In this document: positions 1-6,406 of the stretch, in pieces | How positions within the stretch are numbered: the first letter of the stretch is position 1 | How the letters are laid out: every line of letters starts with the position of its first letter | Origin: an uncultured Microbacteriaceae bacterium | GTDB taxonomy: Bacteria; Actinomycetota; Actinomycetes; Actinomycetales; Microbacteriaceae | Length of the DNA stretch: 11,229 nucleotides | Direction: 5' to 3' | Assembly: GCA_937896185.1 (NCBI GenBank) | Contig: CALBMG010000243.1 | Span: forward strand, 1 to 11,229 | The notes under the pieces: model-generated | Seen by the model: the letters and a program-made list of their open reading frames with translations, nothing else | What the model was told of the DNA's origin: nothing | Databases searched by the model: none | Made by a program: the position numbers and the translations under genes

Positions 1-243
1 GGCTGGAGTGCTGTGCAAAAGCATTTGTTCGAAGAAGAGTGCGCGCTGGCCGGTGCCCCCCGCGTGGTGCCCTTTGGCCCGGTGATGGTGGCCCCGGTGA
101 TCATGGCTTTCGGCAATGCCGAGCAGCAGCAGCGCTTTTTGCCCGGCATCGCCAGCGGCGAAGTCTGGTGGAGCCAAGGCTACAGCGAGCCCGGTTCCGG
201 CTCGGACCTGGCCTCCCTCAAGACCCGCGCCGAGCGCGAAGGA
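1..243 (+). pseudogene. acyl-CoA dehydrogenase, internal fragment (chimeric at its 3' end)
   Basis: Acyl-CoA dehydrogenases are FAD flavoproteins that introduce a double bond alpha-beta to the thioester of an acyl-CoA. The reading frame is already open at base 1, so the gene begins outside the window. About 80 residues are visible. They include the block EEECALAGAP (residues 11-20), the fG..eQQ.rfLPgI segment (residues 38-50) and the hallmark WWSQGYSEPGSGSDLASLKT (residues 56-75), which lines the flavin and substrate site. The wording resembles the pimeloyl-CoA-dehydrogenase-like branch common in Betaproteobacteria (from memory of the family, not searched). After LKTRAERE the family should continue into its beta-domain (an NGQK-like motif), but the frame instead becomes antitoxin sequence. 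The FAD domain and catalytic base are therefore absent. This is a fragment, probably placed here by a misassembly; family confidence is high. Confidence 0.85.
223..243 (+). other. chimeric junction between acyl-CoA dehydrogenase and antitoxin sequence
   Basis: Within these seven codons (T-R-A-E-R-E-G) the protein switches family without a frame change. The string would fit both sides: acyl-CoA dehydrogenases often read SLKTRA followed by an acidic or basic pair, while FitA/VapB antitoxins often read RRRAEREGLSVQ-YLL. A short stretch of near-identical bases in two unrelated genes is the usual place for a de Bruijn assembly to cross over. The exact breakpoint cannot be fixed from the sequence. 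Confidence 0.7.
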
Positions 244-432
244 CTGTCCGTCCAAAAATATTTGCTCGACCTGATCACGTCCCAGGCCTCCATCGAACAC
301 AACCGCGAAATCCTCTCACGCGACCCCGTGTGGATTCGGCCCGCCCGGATATCGTCACAGGACATCGCCGACCGAATCGTGGCAGAACGCGCGGACCGGC
401 TGGACAGAATCATGGACACCGTTGAACCCTGA
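238..432 (+). pseudogene. FitA/VapB-type antitoxin, C-terminal part only
   Basis: Residues from about 80 of the open frame to its stop (EGLSVQKYLLDLI, then a polar helical tail rich in Arg, Glu and Asp) look like the second helix of a ribbon-helix-helix antitoxin followed by its toxin-binding tail. In the family this protein represses its own operon and wraps its tail around the PIN toxin. The first strand and helix, normally about 25-30 residues, are replaced by dehydrogenase sequence. No in-frame ATG or GTG lies between the join and the YLLDLI helix, so no independent antitoxin start is visible. The 3' end overlaps the PIN gene by 11 bases, the normal toxin-antitoxin arrangement, which supports the assignment. 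The tail could still be functional in the real genome if the true 5' end exists elsewhere. Confidence 0.7.
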
Positions 433-826
433 GCCTGTTGTCGTCGACGCTTCGGCGATAGTGCACGTGCTGACATCGGCGGGCACACACAATTCAGCAA
501 TCATCACGGCGCTCGAAACTCGACCCGTGTATTCAACCGAATACATCCACATCGAATGCATCAACGCATTCCGCCGGATGCTGTTGTCGGAAGAAATCAC
601 GGCGGAAATTTTCTCGGCGCTGGTCAGCAGGTTGCTAGAACTGCACATCACGCCAGTTCGTCTGGGACTCTATGCACCTCGACTGGTGCAGCACATCCGG
701 AATGTCAGCGTCTATGACGCGGCCTACGTGGCTCTGGCGGAACACCTTGATGCACCACTGATAACAACTGACCGCAAGCTGCAGAAACTGTCGACAACGA
801 ACATCAGCTTTATCACCGCCGACTGA
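422..826 (+). CDS. type II toxin, VapC-like PIN-domain ribonuclease
   Basis: PIN toxins cleave RNA, commonly tRNA or rRNA, with Mg2+ held by a cluster of acidic residues. This 134-residue protein has the usual single-domain length and the expected acids: Asp9 in VVVDASAIV, Glu45 in the IHIECINAF helix, Asp99 in SVYDAAYVALA and Asp117 in ITTDRKL. The best start is TTG at 422, because it leaves eight residues before the first strand. No Shine-Dalgarno is visible there, so translation is probably coupled to the antitoxin, whose stop lies at 430-432. The catalytic residues look intact. The substrate cannot be predicted. Its cognate antitoxin is visible only in part because of the upstream join, so the toxin appears unpaired in this window. 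It converges on the threonine aldolase gene with 46 bases between them. Confidence 0.88.
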   Translation: MNPEPVVVDASAIVHVLTSAGTHNSAIITALETRPVYSTEYIHIECINAFRRMLLSEEITAEIFSALVSRLLELHITPVRLGLYAPRLVQHIRNVSVYDAAYVALAEHLDAPLITTDRKLQKLSTTNISFITAD

Positions 827-872
827 CAGAGCAATCCTCGGTCCGGTTGAAGTGTTGTGTCTGTGAAGCCGG

Positions 873-1943
873 TTACACCGAGGCGCGCAGAGCCACCCCG
901 ACGGCGTCCGCAAACTCGCGTACCGCCGATTCGGGGGTGTCGAACGCGGTCATCCAGCGCACCTCACCGATGGATTCATCCCAGTCGTAGAAGTGGTACT
1001 TTTCCCGCAACTGCGCAGAAGCCGCAGCGGGAAGGGCCGCGAACACCGCATTCGCATCCGTCGGGTGCGTGAACCGCAGGCCCGGGGCTTCGCCGGCGGT
1101 GATCATGTCCTCGAGTGTGTTACGCAGCAGGGCGGCCATGGCGTTGGCGTGACGTGCGGCATTCATTCCCAGATCGTTCTGCAACAGGGTGAGGTACTGC
1201 TGGGAAACGAAACGCAGTTTGCTGCCCAGCTGTCCGGTCAATTTGCGCACATATTTCAGCCCGCCCGCTGCGTCCGGGTTGATGACGACGACCGCTTCGG
1301 CACCCATCGCACCGATTTTGGTGCCGCCCCACGACAAAATGTCGACACCGGAGTCGACGGTCAGTTCACGGAAACTGCAACCCAGTGCGGCCGCCGCGTT
1401 CCACAGCCGGGCGCCGTCCATGTGGACGGTCATCCCTTGTGAGTGGGCGAATTCACTCAAGGCGCGCACCTCGTCGAGCGTGTACACGGTGCCCAATTCG
1501 GTGGTTTGTGTGATCGACAACACCAAGGGTTGTGCGCGGTGCTCGAAACCGAAACCCCAGGCCTCGGTGGCGACGAGTTCGGGCGTGAGTTTGGCATGAG
1601 GCGCGGGTACTGGGTACAGCTTCAACCCAGTGATGCGTTCCGGTGCGCCACCTTCGTCAGTGTGAATGTGGGCGTCACTGGTGGCGACCACGGCACCCCA
1701 GCGGGGCATCGCTGCAGTCAAAGCGACAACGTTGGCGCCGGTCCCATTGAAGACGGGGAAAATTTCGGCACGATCACCAAAGTGTTCCGCGATGGCGTCA
1801 CCCAGTGCCGCGGTGTACGGGTCGTCACCGTATGCGCTGACGTGGCCATGGTTTGCGTCGGCCAGGGCGGACAAAATCTGGGGGTGCACCCCGGCGTAAT
1901 TGTCGCTGGCGAACGAAATGCGGGCGGGGTCGTGAAGAGGCAT
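873..1943 (-). CDS. ltaE: threonine aldolase family, PLP-dependent beta-eliminating lyase
   Basis: The likely reaction is cleavage of L-threonine or L-allo-threonine to glycine and acetaldehyde with pyridoxal phosphate, in the cytoplasm. The 356 residues form a complete fold-type I enzyme of normal length. The N-terminus has the family's SDNYAG..P.IL opening (residues 13-24) and Y38GDD. NGTGANV (66-72) is the phosphate-binding region. MDGARLWNA (175-183) carries the Asp that pairs with the cofactor nitrogen. The cofactor lysine is Lys209 in SWGGTKIGAMGAE. The ATG at 1943 is preceded on the minus strand by GAGAGAATGAGGC, which could be a weak ribosome site or a near-leaderless -10 (GAGAAT). 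The gene is divergent from the AEC permease with 38 bases between starts. Related beta-eliminating lyases can act on other beta-hydroxy amino acids, so the substrate is inferred, not seen. Confidence 0.88.
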   Translation of the reverse strand: MPLHDPARISFASDNYAGVHPQILSALADANHGHVSAYGDDPYTAALGDAIAEHFGDRAEIFPVFNGTGANVVALTAAMPRWGAVVATSDAHIHTDEGGAPERITGLKLYPVPAPHAKLTPELVATEAWGFGFEHRAQPLVLSITQTTELGTVYTLDEVRALSEFAHSQGMTVHMDGARLWNAAAALGCSFRELTVDSGVDILSWGGTKIGAMGAEAVVVINPDAAGGLKYVRKLTGQLGSKLRFVSQQYLTLLQNDLGMNAARHANAMAALLRNTLEDMITAGEAPGLRFTHPTDANAVFAALPAAASAQLREKYHFYDWDESIGEVRWMTAFDTPESAVREFADAVGVALRASV

Positions 1944-1969
1944 GCCTCATTCTCTCAAAGGTTTCACGC

Positions 1970-1975
1970 CAGAAT
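1970..1975 (+). promoter_or_regulatory. possible -10 box (CAGAAT) for the AEC permease gene
   Basis: CAGAAT, one base from the TAGAAT form of the actinobacterial -10, ends 6 bases before the ATG at 1982. That geometry predicts a nearly leaderless mRNA. No -35 box is obvious. The call is weak and rests mainly on the stronger examples at xthA, pyrE and chorismate mutase in this window. Confidence 0.35.
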
Positions 1976-1981
1976 GGGTGC

Positions 1982-2914
1982 ATGCTCTCTGTCGCCGCCG
2001 GGTTCACCATCATCTTCCTGATCGCCGGCGCGGGGTATGCGTTGCGGCGCACCAATTTTCTGGATGCCGCCGCGGTGCCCATCATTCACAAGCTGACGTT
2101 CTTCATCCTCACGCCGTCCCTGTTCTTCACGGCGCTCGCGACAGCCGACATCCATGTGCTGTTCTCGACGTACTTCCCCGTCGTCGCCTCCGTGTCAGTG
2201 CTGGGTTTGCTGGTGGCAGGGTTGGTCGCCAGGTTTGTGTTCCGGGAAAAGTTTGCGACCGCCACGGCGACAGCCACCAGCGCCTCGTATATGAACGCGA
2301 ACTTTGTGGGAATCCCGTTGGCCACCTATGTGCTCGGTGATTCCACCCTGTCGACGCCGGTGATGCTCTTCCAACTGTTGGTGGTCACACCGGTGCTGCT
2401 CGCCATTTTCGACCATGCGACGAGCGGTCGAATCACGGTCGCTTCGGTGCTGATTCAGCCGGTCCGTAACCCGATCGTTGTGGCGAGCCTCGCCGGTGTC
2501 ATCGTCTCCCTCACCGGGTTCGAGATGCCGTTCGTCGTGGCCGAGCCTCTGCGCTTGTTGGGCACAGCCTCGGTTCCGCTCGCGCTGTTGATGCTGGGCA
2601 TGACGTTCCACGGCGACTCGTTGTTGCAACGCGAACGTCGTGGTCAGGTGGTGATGGCCACGGTGGTCAAACTCGTGGTGATGCCCTTTGCCGGGTGGAT
2701 TCTCGCTGCGTTCGTGTTCCATCTCGACCCGTGGTCGACTTATGTCGTCGTGTTGTTGATGGCGCTTCCGACGGGACTTAACGCCCAGAATTACACGATG
2801 CGTTACGGGCTGAGTGACGCCGTCGCCCGCGAAACCATTGCGGTCACGACCATCCTCGCCATGCCTGTCATGATGTTGTGTGCGGCACTGTTGTTGCCGA
2901 CCGCGATGCCGTAA
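1982..2914 (+). CDS. AEC-family (auxin efflux carrier-like) membrane transporter
   Basis: AEC proteins are secondary transporters with about ten membrane spans; bacterial members move organic acids such as malate or malonate, and many have unknown substrates. The 310 residues match the usual 300-320. Hydrophobic spans run through the whole protein, from residues 3-20 to 287-306. NANFVGIPLA (106-114, with the Asn-rich broken helix) and RNP at 162-164 are family signatures, and ALPTGLNAQNYTMRYG (261-276) is the second crossover motif. The frame is open further upstream, but that stretch runs across the threonine aldolase gene. The ATG at 1982 begins directly with the first membrane span and is the sensible start. 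No Shine-Dalgarno is visible. Its head-to-head position with the aldolase may be chance, and the cargo is unknown. Confidence 0.9.
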   Translation: MLSVAAGFTIIFLIAGAGYALRRTNFLDAAAVPIIHKLTFFILTPSLFFTALATADIHVLFSTYFPVVASVSVLGLLVAGLVARFVFREKFATATATATSASYMNANFVGIPLATYVLGDSTLSTPVMLFQLLVVTPVLLAIFDHATSGRITVASVLIQPVRNPIVVASLAGVIVSLTGFEMPFVVAEPLRLLGTASVPLALLMLGMTFHGDSLLQRERRGQVVMATVVKLVVMPFAGWILAAFVFHLDPWSTYVVVLLMALPTGLNAQNYTMRYGLSDAVARETIAVTTILAMPVMMLCAALLLPTAMP

Positions 2915-2986
2915 CCACAGCGCCCACCAGTGCACGCGGCGCAATCCACACCGTGAACCCGGCCCCGGCTTCTGCTTGATTCGCGG

Positions 2987-3829
2987 CTACCAGAACATCG
3001 GGCGGTCGTCGTCCTCATCCACATCACCGTTGGACAGTTCCACGACGACGGGCACATGGTCGCTCGGGGCGTCACCCTTGCGCTGGTCGCGATCGATGAA
3101 ACCTTCGGACACACGATCGGCAAACGCCGGGGAACCCAAAATAAAATCAATCCGCAGTCCCTCGTTGCGGGGGAACCGCAGCTGTTTGTAATCCCAGTAC
3201 GTGAAACCTTCGGGCTGCAACGGGCGAACCACATCGGTCACGGGAACCGACGCAAATTCGGCGAAACGGGCGCGCTCGACGGGGCTGATGTGGGTGGATA
3301 CGCCCGGAATCATGCTGGGGTCGCCACAGTCCTCGTCAAACGGGGCAATATTGAAGTCGCCCATGAGCGCCAACTGCAGGGTGTCGTCCGCCGCCAATTG
3401 CGACCGGATGTCGTCCTGTAATGCGTGCAACCATCGAAGTTTGTAGTCGAAATGCGGGTCATTCAGATCCCGGCCGTTGGGCACATACAGGCTCCACAGC
3501 CGCACGCCGTCGACGGTCACACCCAATGCTCGCGCCTCGAGCGGTGCGTCATCGCCCTCATAACCCTTCTGGAATCTGGGCATGCCCGCGAACTGGGTCA
3601 CCACATCCGTCATCGGCAACCGCGAGGCAAACGCCACACCATTCCACTGGCTCAGACCGTGCGCGACAATGTCGTAGCCCGCCGCCTCAAACGCCTCACG
3701 AGGGAACTGCTCGTCCTTGCATTTCGTTTCCTGCATGGCCAGCACGTCGATATCGGATTCGACCAACCAGTCCACCACCCGGTCGACGCGGGCACGGATC
3801 GAGTTCACATTCCAGGTCGCAATACGCAC
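2987..3829 (-). CDS. xthA: exodeoxyribonuclease III / AP endonuclease (XthA-like)
   Basis: This enzyme nicks DNA at abasic sites and removes 3'-blocking groups in base excision repair. The 280 residues show the exonuclease-endonuclease-phosphatase fold in order: ATWNVNS with Asn7, MQETKCKD with Glu34, SLYVPNG with Tyr115, the MGDFNIAP motif with Asp158 and Asn160, RIDFIL with Asp228 and the catalytic SDHVPV with Asp257-His258. The frame is open far upstream, but the family begins at (M/V)RIATWNVN, and GTG at 3829 gives exactly that. This start lies 7 bases after a TAAAGT -10 box, so the mRNA is probably leaderless. The C-terminus is extended by a short acidic tail, GDVDEDDDRPMFW, after the last fold element. 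It is divergent from pyrE, 36 bases apart. Confidence 0.95.
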   Translation of the reverse strand: MRIATWNVNSIRARVDRVVDWLVESDIDVLAMQETKCKDEQFPREAFEAAGYDIVAHGLSQWNGVAFASRLPMTDVVTQFAGMPRFQKGYEGDDAPLEARALGVTVDGVRLWSLYVPNGRDLNDPHFDYKLRWLHALQDDIRSQLAADDTLQLALMGDFNIAPFDEDCGDPSMIPGVSTHISPVERARFAEFASVPVTDVVRPLQPEGFTYWDYKQLRFPRNEGLRIDFILGSPAFADRVSEGFIDRDQRKGDAPSDHVPVVVELSNGDVDEDDDRPMFW

Positions 3830-3836
3830 GGACTCA

Positions 3837-3842
3837 ACTTTA
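3837..3842 (-). promoter_or_regulatory. -10 box (TAAAGT) for xthA
   Basis: Read on the minus strand, TAAAGT is followed by seven bases and then the GTG of xthA. The spacing puts the transcription start at or next to the start codon, so no leader would exist. No clear -35 is visible; the upstream region overlaps the pyrE promoter. Confidence 0.6.
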
Positions 3843-3852
3843 TTGGTTTCGG

Positions 3853-3858
3853 TAGACT
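3853..3858 (+). promoter_or_regulatory. -10 box (TAGACT) for pyrE
   Basis: TAGACT is followed by exactly seven bases and then the ATG of pyrE. This predicts a leaderless transcript for the pyrE cluster. It lies 10 bases from the oppositely oriented xthA -10, so the two polymerase footprints must overlap. Confidence 0.65.
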
Positions 3859-3865
3859 CGAAGAC

Positions 3866-4414
3866 ATGAGCAACGCCAAGAATCAACTCATTGACTACAT
3901 CAGCTCGGAAGCCGTATTCCACGGCGACTTCACGCTGACGAGTGGCAAGAAAGCTACGTATTACATCGACCTGCGCAAGGTCAGCCTCGATCACCGTGTG
4001 GCCCCGTTGATTGGCGACGTCATGGTCGACCTGATCAAGGACATCCCCGACATTGCCGCAGTGGGTGGACTGACGATGGGCGCCGACCCGATCGCGTCGG
4101 CCGTCCTGCACCGCGGCGTTCTCGCCGGTGCAACCTATGACGCTTTCGTTGTTCGCAAGGAGCCCAAGGACCACGGCCGTGGCCGTCAGGTCGAGGGCCC
4201 CGAACTCGAGGGCAAGCGCGTGGTGGTGCTCGAAGACACGTCGACCACGGGTGGTTCGCCGTTGGCTGCCGCCGCCGCACTGGAAAAGGTGGGCGCAATT
4301 GTCGTCGCCGTCGCCGTGGTCGTCGACCGCAACACGGGCGCTCGCGAGATCATCGAGGCCGCAGGTTACGACTATTACGCAGCGATTTCGTTGGAAGATT
4401 TGGGCCTCGCATAA
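3866..4414 (+). CDS. pyrE: orotate phosphoribosyltransferase
   Basis: PyrE joins orotate to PRPP to give orotidine 5'-monophosphate, the fifth step of pyrimidine synthesis. The 182-residue protein has the PRPP-binding motif VVVLEDTSTTGGS (119-131) with its acidic pair Glu123-Asp124. It also has the flexible catalytic loop VVRKEPKDHGRG (95-106) with Lys98 and Lys101, and an N-terminal FTLTSGKKATYYIDLR (22-37) that holds orotate. Length and order fit the short bacterial class. ATG 3866 is chosen because the frame upstream is antisense to xthA and because a TAGACT box sits seven bases before it. Its TAA shares its last base with the ATG of the next gene, so pyrE leads a translationally coupled cluster. 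Confidence 0.96.
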   Translation: MSNAKNQLIDYISSEAVFHGDFTLTSGKKATYYIDLRKVSLDHRVAPLIGDVMVDLIKDIPDIAAVGGLTMGADPIASAVLHRGVLAGATYDAFVVRKEPKDHGRGRQVEGPELEGKRVVVLEDTSTTGGSPLAAAAALEKVGAIVVAVAVVVDRNTGAREIIEAAGYDYYAAISLEDLGLA

Positions 4415-5712
4415 TGAACGAGGACTTGCCGGAGGGCGGTCACAAGAGCGACGCCGACTGGTTGCGTGACGCCTTTGATCGTGCATTGCGCGGTGACAAT
4501 GGCACGACCAGCGAGGCGATGACCCCCGCAGTTTCACCATTTGATGGCGCAAATTCCGAGGCGCAGGCTGATGTTTCGGCGGCACCCTTCGACCCCAACG
4601 CCACCGTGCCCATCGAAGAATGGGAACTGCCCCAGGCCCCCACGGTGTTGTCCGCCGATCAGGGTGCTCCCGATTTTGTGGGTGGACCCGAAATTGACGG
4701 TGAAGCCGATGACACCGCGCTGATCGAGGCGGTCGTGGAACCTGCTGCAGAGCCCGTCGTCGAGACCGGCGTGTTTGCGGAACCAGCCCCCAGCAACGAC
4801 CCTTTTGCTTCCGCAATTTATGACGCATTGCAGGAATACGACGAGCCCGTTGTGTCTGACGATGATGTCGACAACGAGCCGGATGCATTCGATTTCCTTT
4901 TCGGTGGTTCAGCCACAACGGTTGATGCACCCGCGGGAACCGAACAGCCCGCAACCCAGCTGTTTGCTGCGACCGTACCCCCGGCATCCACTGCCCCGGT
5001 CGGCGCCCAGCACGACGACGATGCACCCGGTCACGGCGACGCCACAATCGCACTTCCCGTTGCGGGTCTTACCCTCGCACCAGCACAGGCCCCACGCGCA
5101 CCACGTAGTTCAGACCCCCAACGCACCCGTGCGATGCTGATCGCAATTTCCGCCGGTCTGGGTGTCGCACTGCTGTCCGTTGGCGCGTATTTCGGCGGCG
5201 CACTGATTGCAGCCCCCGCACCCAGCGCCACCCCCACCGAGACCGCGTTGCCCGACACCGCGCGCCCCGCAGGTGAATGGGCGTGGGACGAACTCGTCGG
5301 CGGCGAATGCATCAGCGGCACCACGTCGCCATGGGAAGCCACCTATACGGTTGTTGACTGCGCCACCCCTCACGAATCTCAGCTCGTGTTCCGTGGCGAC
5401 CTCGTCACCGATGCGCAGGTGGTGTCGTACCCCGGTGACGACGCGATCGGCGGAGTCGTCGGCCCGTTGTGTGCCACTCAGGGAATGGTTGACCTGCTCG
5501 CGGCCGGCGAATACACCGACATTGTGATGGCGGCCTCGTATGCATCCAGCGCAGCGGATTGGGATGCCGGAAACACCGACTTCTTCTGTTTCGTATCGCG
5601 CACCGGCGGAACTGTCAGTGGCTCGCTCGCGGGCACTGCGCTGACCGAGGGGCTCATCCTGCCCGAAGTTGACGCAACAGACACTGCTGAAACCGACACG
5701 ACAAACCCGTAA
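4414..5712 (+). CDS. single-pass membrane protein with septum-formation-like extracellular domain
   Basis: I cannot assign a precise role. The 432 residues fall into three parts. Residues 1-230 are an acidic, Ala/Pro/Asp-rich, probably disordered cytoplasmic region that opens with a helix DADWLRDAFDRAL (13-25). Residues 239-267 are a membrane span preceded by Arg237 and Arg239. Residues 285-396 are an outside domain containing four cysteines (299, 316, 353, 392), suited to two disulfides. The segment GGECI...YTVVDCATPHESQLV (297-325) matches what I recall of the actinobacterial septum-formation domain (Pfam PF13845), a family named for a link to cell division. The start overlaps the pyrE stop by one base, and the SpoU methyltransferase follows after two bases. 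A pyrE - membrane or hypothetical protein - RNA methyltransferase order is, as I recall, found in mycobacteria too (Rv0382c-Rv0380c), which supports real linkage. Confidence 0.8.
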   Translation: MNEDLPEGGHKSDADWLRDAFDRALRGDNGTTSEAMTPAVSPFDGANSEAQADVSAAPFDPNATVPIEEWELPQAPTVLSADQGAPDFVGGPEIDGEADDTALIEAVVEPAAEPVVETGVFAEPAPSNDPFASAIYDALQEYDEPVVSDDDVDNEPDAFDFLFGGSATTVDAPAGTEQPATQLFAATVPPASTAPVGAQHDDDAPGHGDATIALPVAGLTLAPAQAPRAPRSSDPQRTRAMLIAISAGLGVALLSVGAYFGGALIAAPAPSATPTETALPDTARPAGEWAWDELVGGECISGTTSPWEATYTVVDCATPHESQLVFRGDLVTDAQVVSYPGDDAIGGVVGPLCATQGMVDLLAAGEYTDIVMAASYASSAADWDAGNTDFFCFVSRTGGTVSGSLAGTALTEGLILPEVDATDTAETDTTNP

Positions 5713-5714
5713 CA

Positions 5715-6368
5715 ATGACAGACGCAGCCGAATCGGTGGGCTCCGAGCCTCATGCCGAACAAACCACACACGGGGTTGGGCCCTGGGTGGGCGAATGGCC
5801 GACCGAACCCCACTTTGACCCCGAGCTGCTGCAACACGGCGACACCCGCAATGTGATCGACCGATACCGTTACTGGTCGGTTGACGCAATTGTGGCCGAC
5901 CTCGACACCCGCCGCCACGAATTCCATGTGGCGATCGAGAACTGGCAGCACGACCTGAACATCGGGTCGATCGTGCGCACAGCGAACGCCTTCCTCGCGG
6001 ACACCGTCCACATCGTGGGCCGACGCCGCTGGAACAAGCGCGGGGCCATGGTCACCGACCGGTACCAGCACGTGATGCATCACCCCACCGTCGAGGACTT
6101 CGTCCAATGGTGTCGAGAAAACGAGCTGCCCATCGTCGGCGTGGACAACGTCGAGGGCTCGGTTCCCGTCGAGACCACGACCCTGCCGCGGCGCTGTGTG
6201 CTGTTCTTTGGCCAGGAGGGTCCCGGGTTATCGCCCGAGGCTATTGCGGCATCAGACCGGGTTGTCGAGATCCTGCAGTTTGGTTCGACCCGTTCGCTCA
6301 ATGCGTCTGCCGCGGCGGCCATCATCATGCACGAATGGATTTCCGAGCACGTAGTTCCCCGCGGGTAG
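5715..6368 (+). CDS. TrmH/SpoU-family RNA 2'-O-ribose methyltransferase
   Basis: SPOUT methyltransferases transfer a methyl group from S-adenosylmethionine to a ribose 2'-OH of tRNA or rRNA. The 217 residues carry all three SpoU motifs: motif 1 [13 protein letters not shown] (81-93) with the catalytic Arg88, motif 2 [15 protein letters not shown] (162-176) and motif 3 [15 protein letters not shown] (189-203) with conserved Ser194 and Asn196, which form the knotted cofactor site. About 45 variable residues precede the fold. The target base cannot be told from sequence alone. The ATG comes two bases after the previous stop, with no clear Shine-Dalgarno, so it is probably translated by coupling in the pyrE operon. 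Its TAG stop is also the first half of the purA -10 box. Confidence 0.92.
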   Translation: MTDAAESVGSEPHAEQTTHGVGPWVGEWPTEPHFDPELLQHGDTRNVIDRYRYWSVDAIVADLDTRRHEFHVAIENWQHDLNIGSIVRTANAFLADTVHIVGRRRWNKRGAMVTDRYQHVMHHPTVEDFVQWCRENELPIVGVDNVEGSVPVETTTLPRRCVLFFGQEGPGLSPEAIAASDRVVEILQFGSTRSLNASAAAAIIMHEWISEHVVPRG

Positions 6369-6371
6369 ACT
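6366..6371 (+). promoter_or_regulatory. -10 box (TAGACT) for purA, overlapping the upstream stop codon
   Basis: The hexamer is identical to the pyrE -10. Its first three bases are the TAG stop of the methyltransferase gene. Transcription would start near 6378, giving a leader of roughly 28 bases that contains the purA ribosome site. No good -35 is visible. Confidence 0.5.
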
Positions 6372-6394
6372 GGACGGGTACCGTTCACCCGATC

Positions 6395-6400
6395 AAAGGA
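6395..6400 (+). promoter_or_regulatory. ribosome binding site of purA (AAAGGA)
   Basis: AAAGGA lies six bases before ATG 6407 and decides the start. The longer open frame upstream runs across the methyltransferase gene and has no family similarity. Confidence 0.7.
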
Positions 6401-6406
6401 CCGCAC

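Noticed and set aside
1853..1981. Upstream extension of the AEC permease frame
   Set aside because: It overlaps the aldolase gene antisense, is very basic and polar, and precedes the normal first membrane span.
2915..2986. Terminator between the converging AEC permease and xthA genes
   Set aside because: GCGCC (2920-2924) and GGCGC (2938-2942) can pair around a 13-base loop, but there is no T-run on either strand.
3830..5053. Very long minus-strand open frame extending the XthA reading frame upstream
   Set aside because: It lies antisense to pyrE and the membrane protein gene, has no family character and is Arg/His-rich as expected for a shadow of a high-GC gene. The family start at GTG 3829 with its -10 box is clear.
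6107..6406. Upstream extension of the purA frame
   Set aside because: It overlaps the methyltransferase gene in another frame. The family start [12 protein letters not shown] and the AAAGGA site fix ATG 6407.
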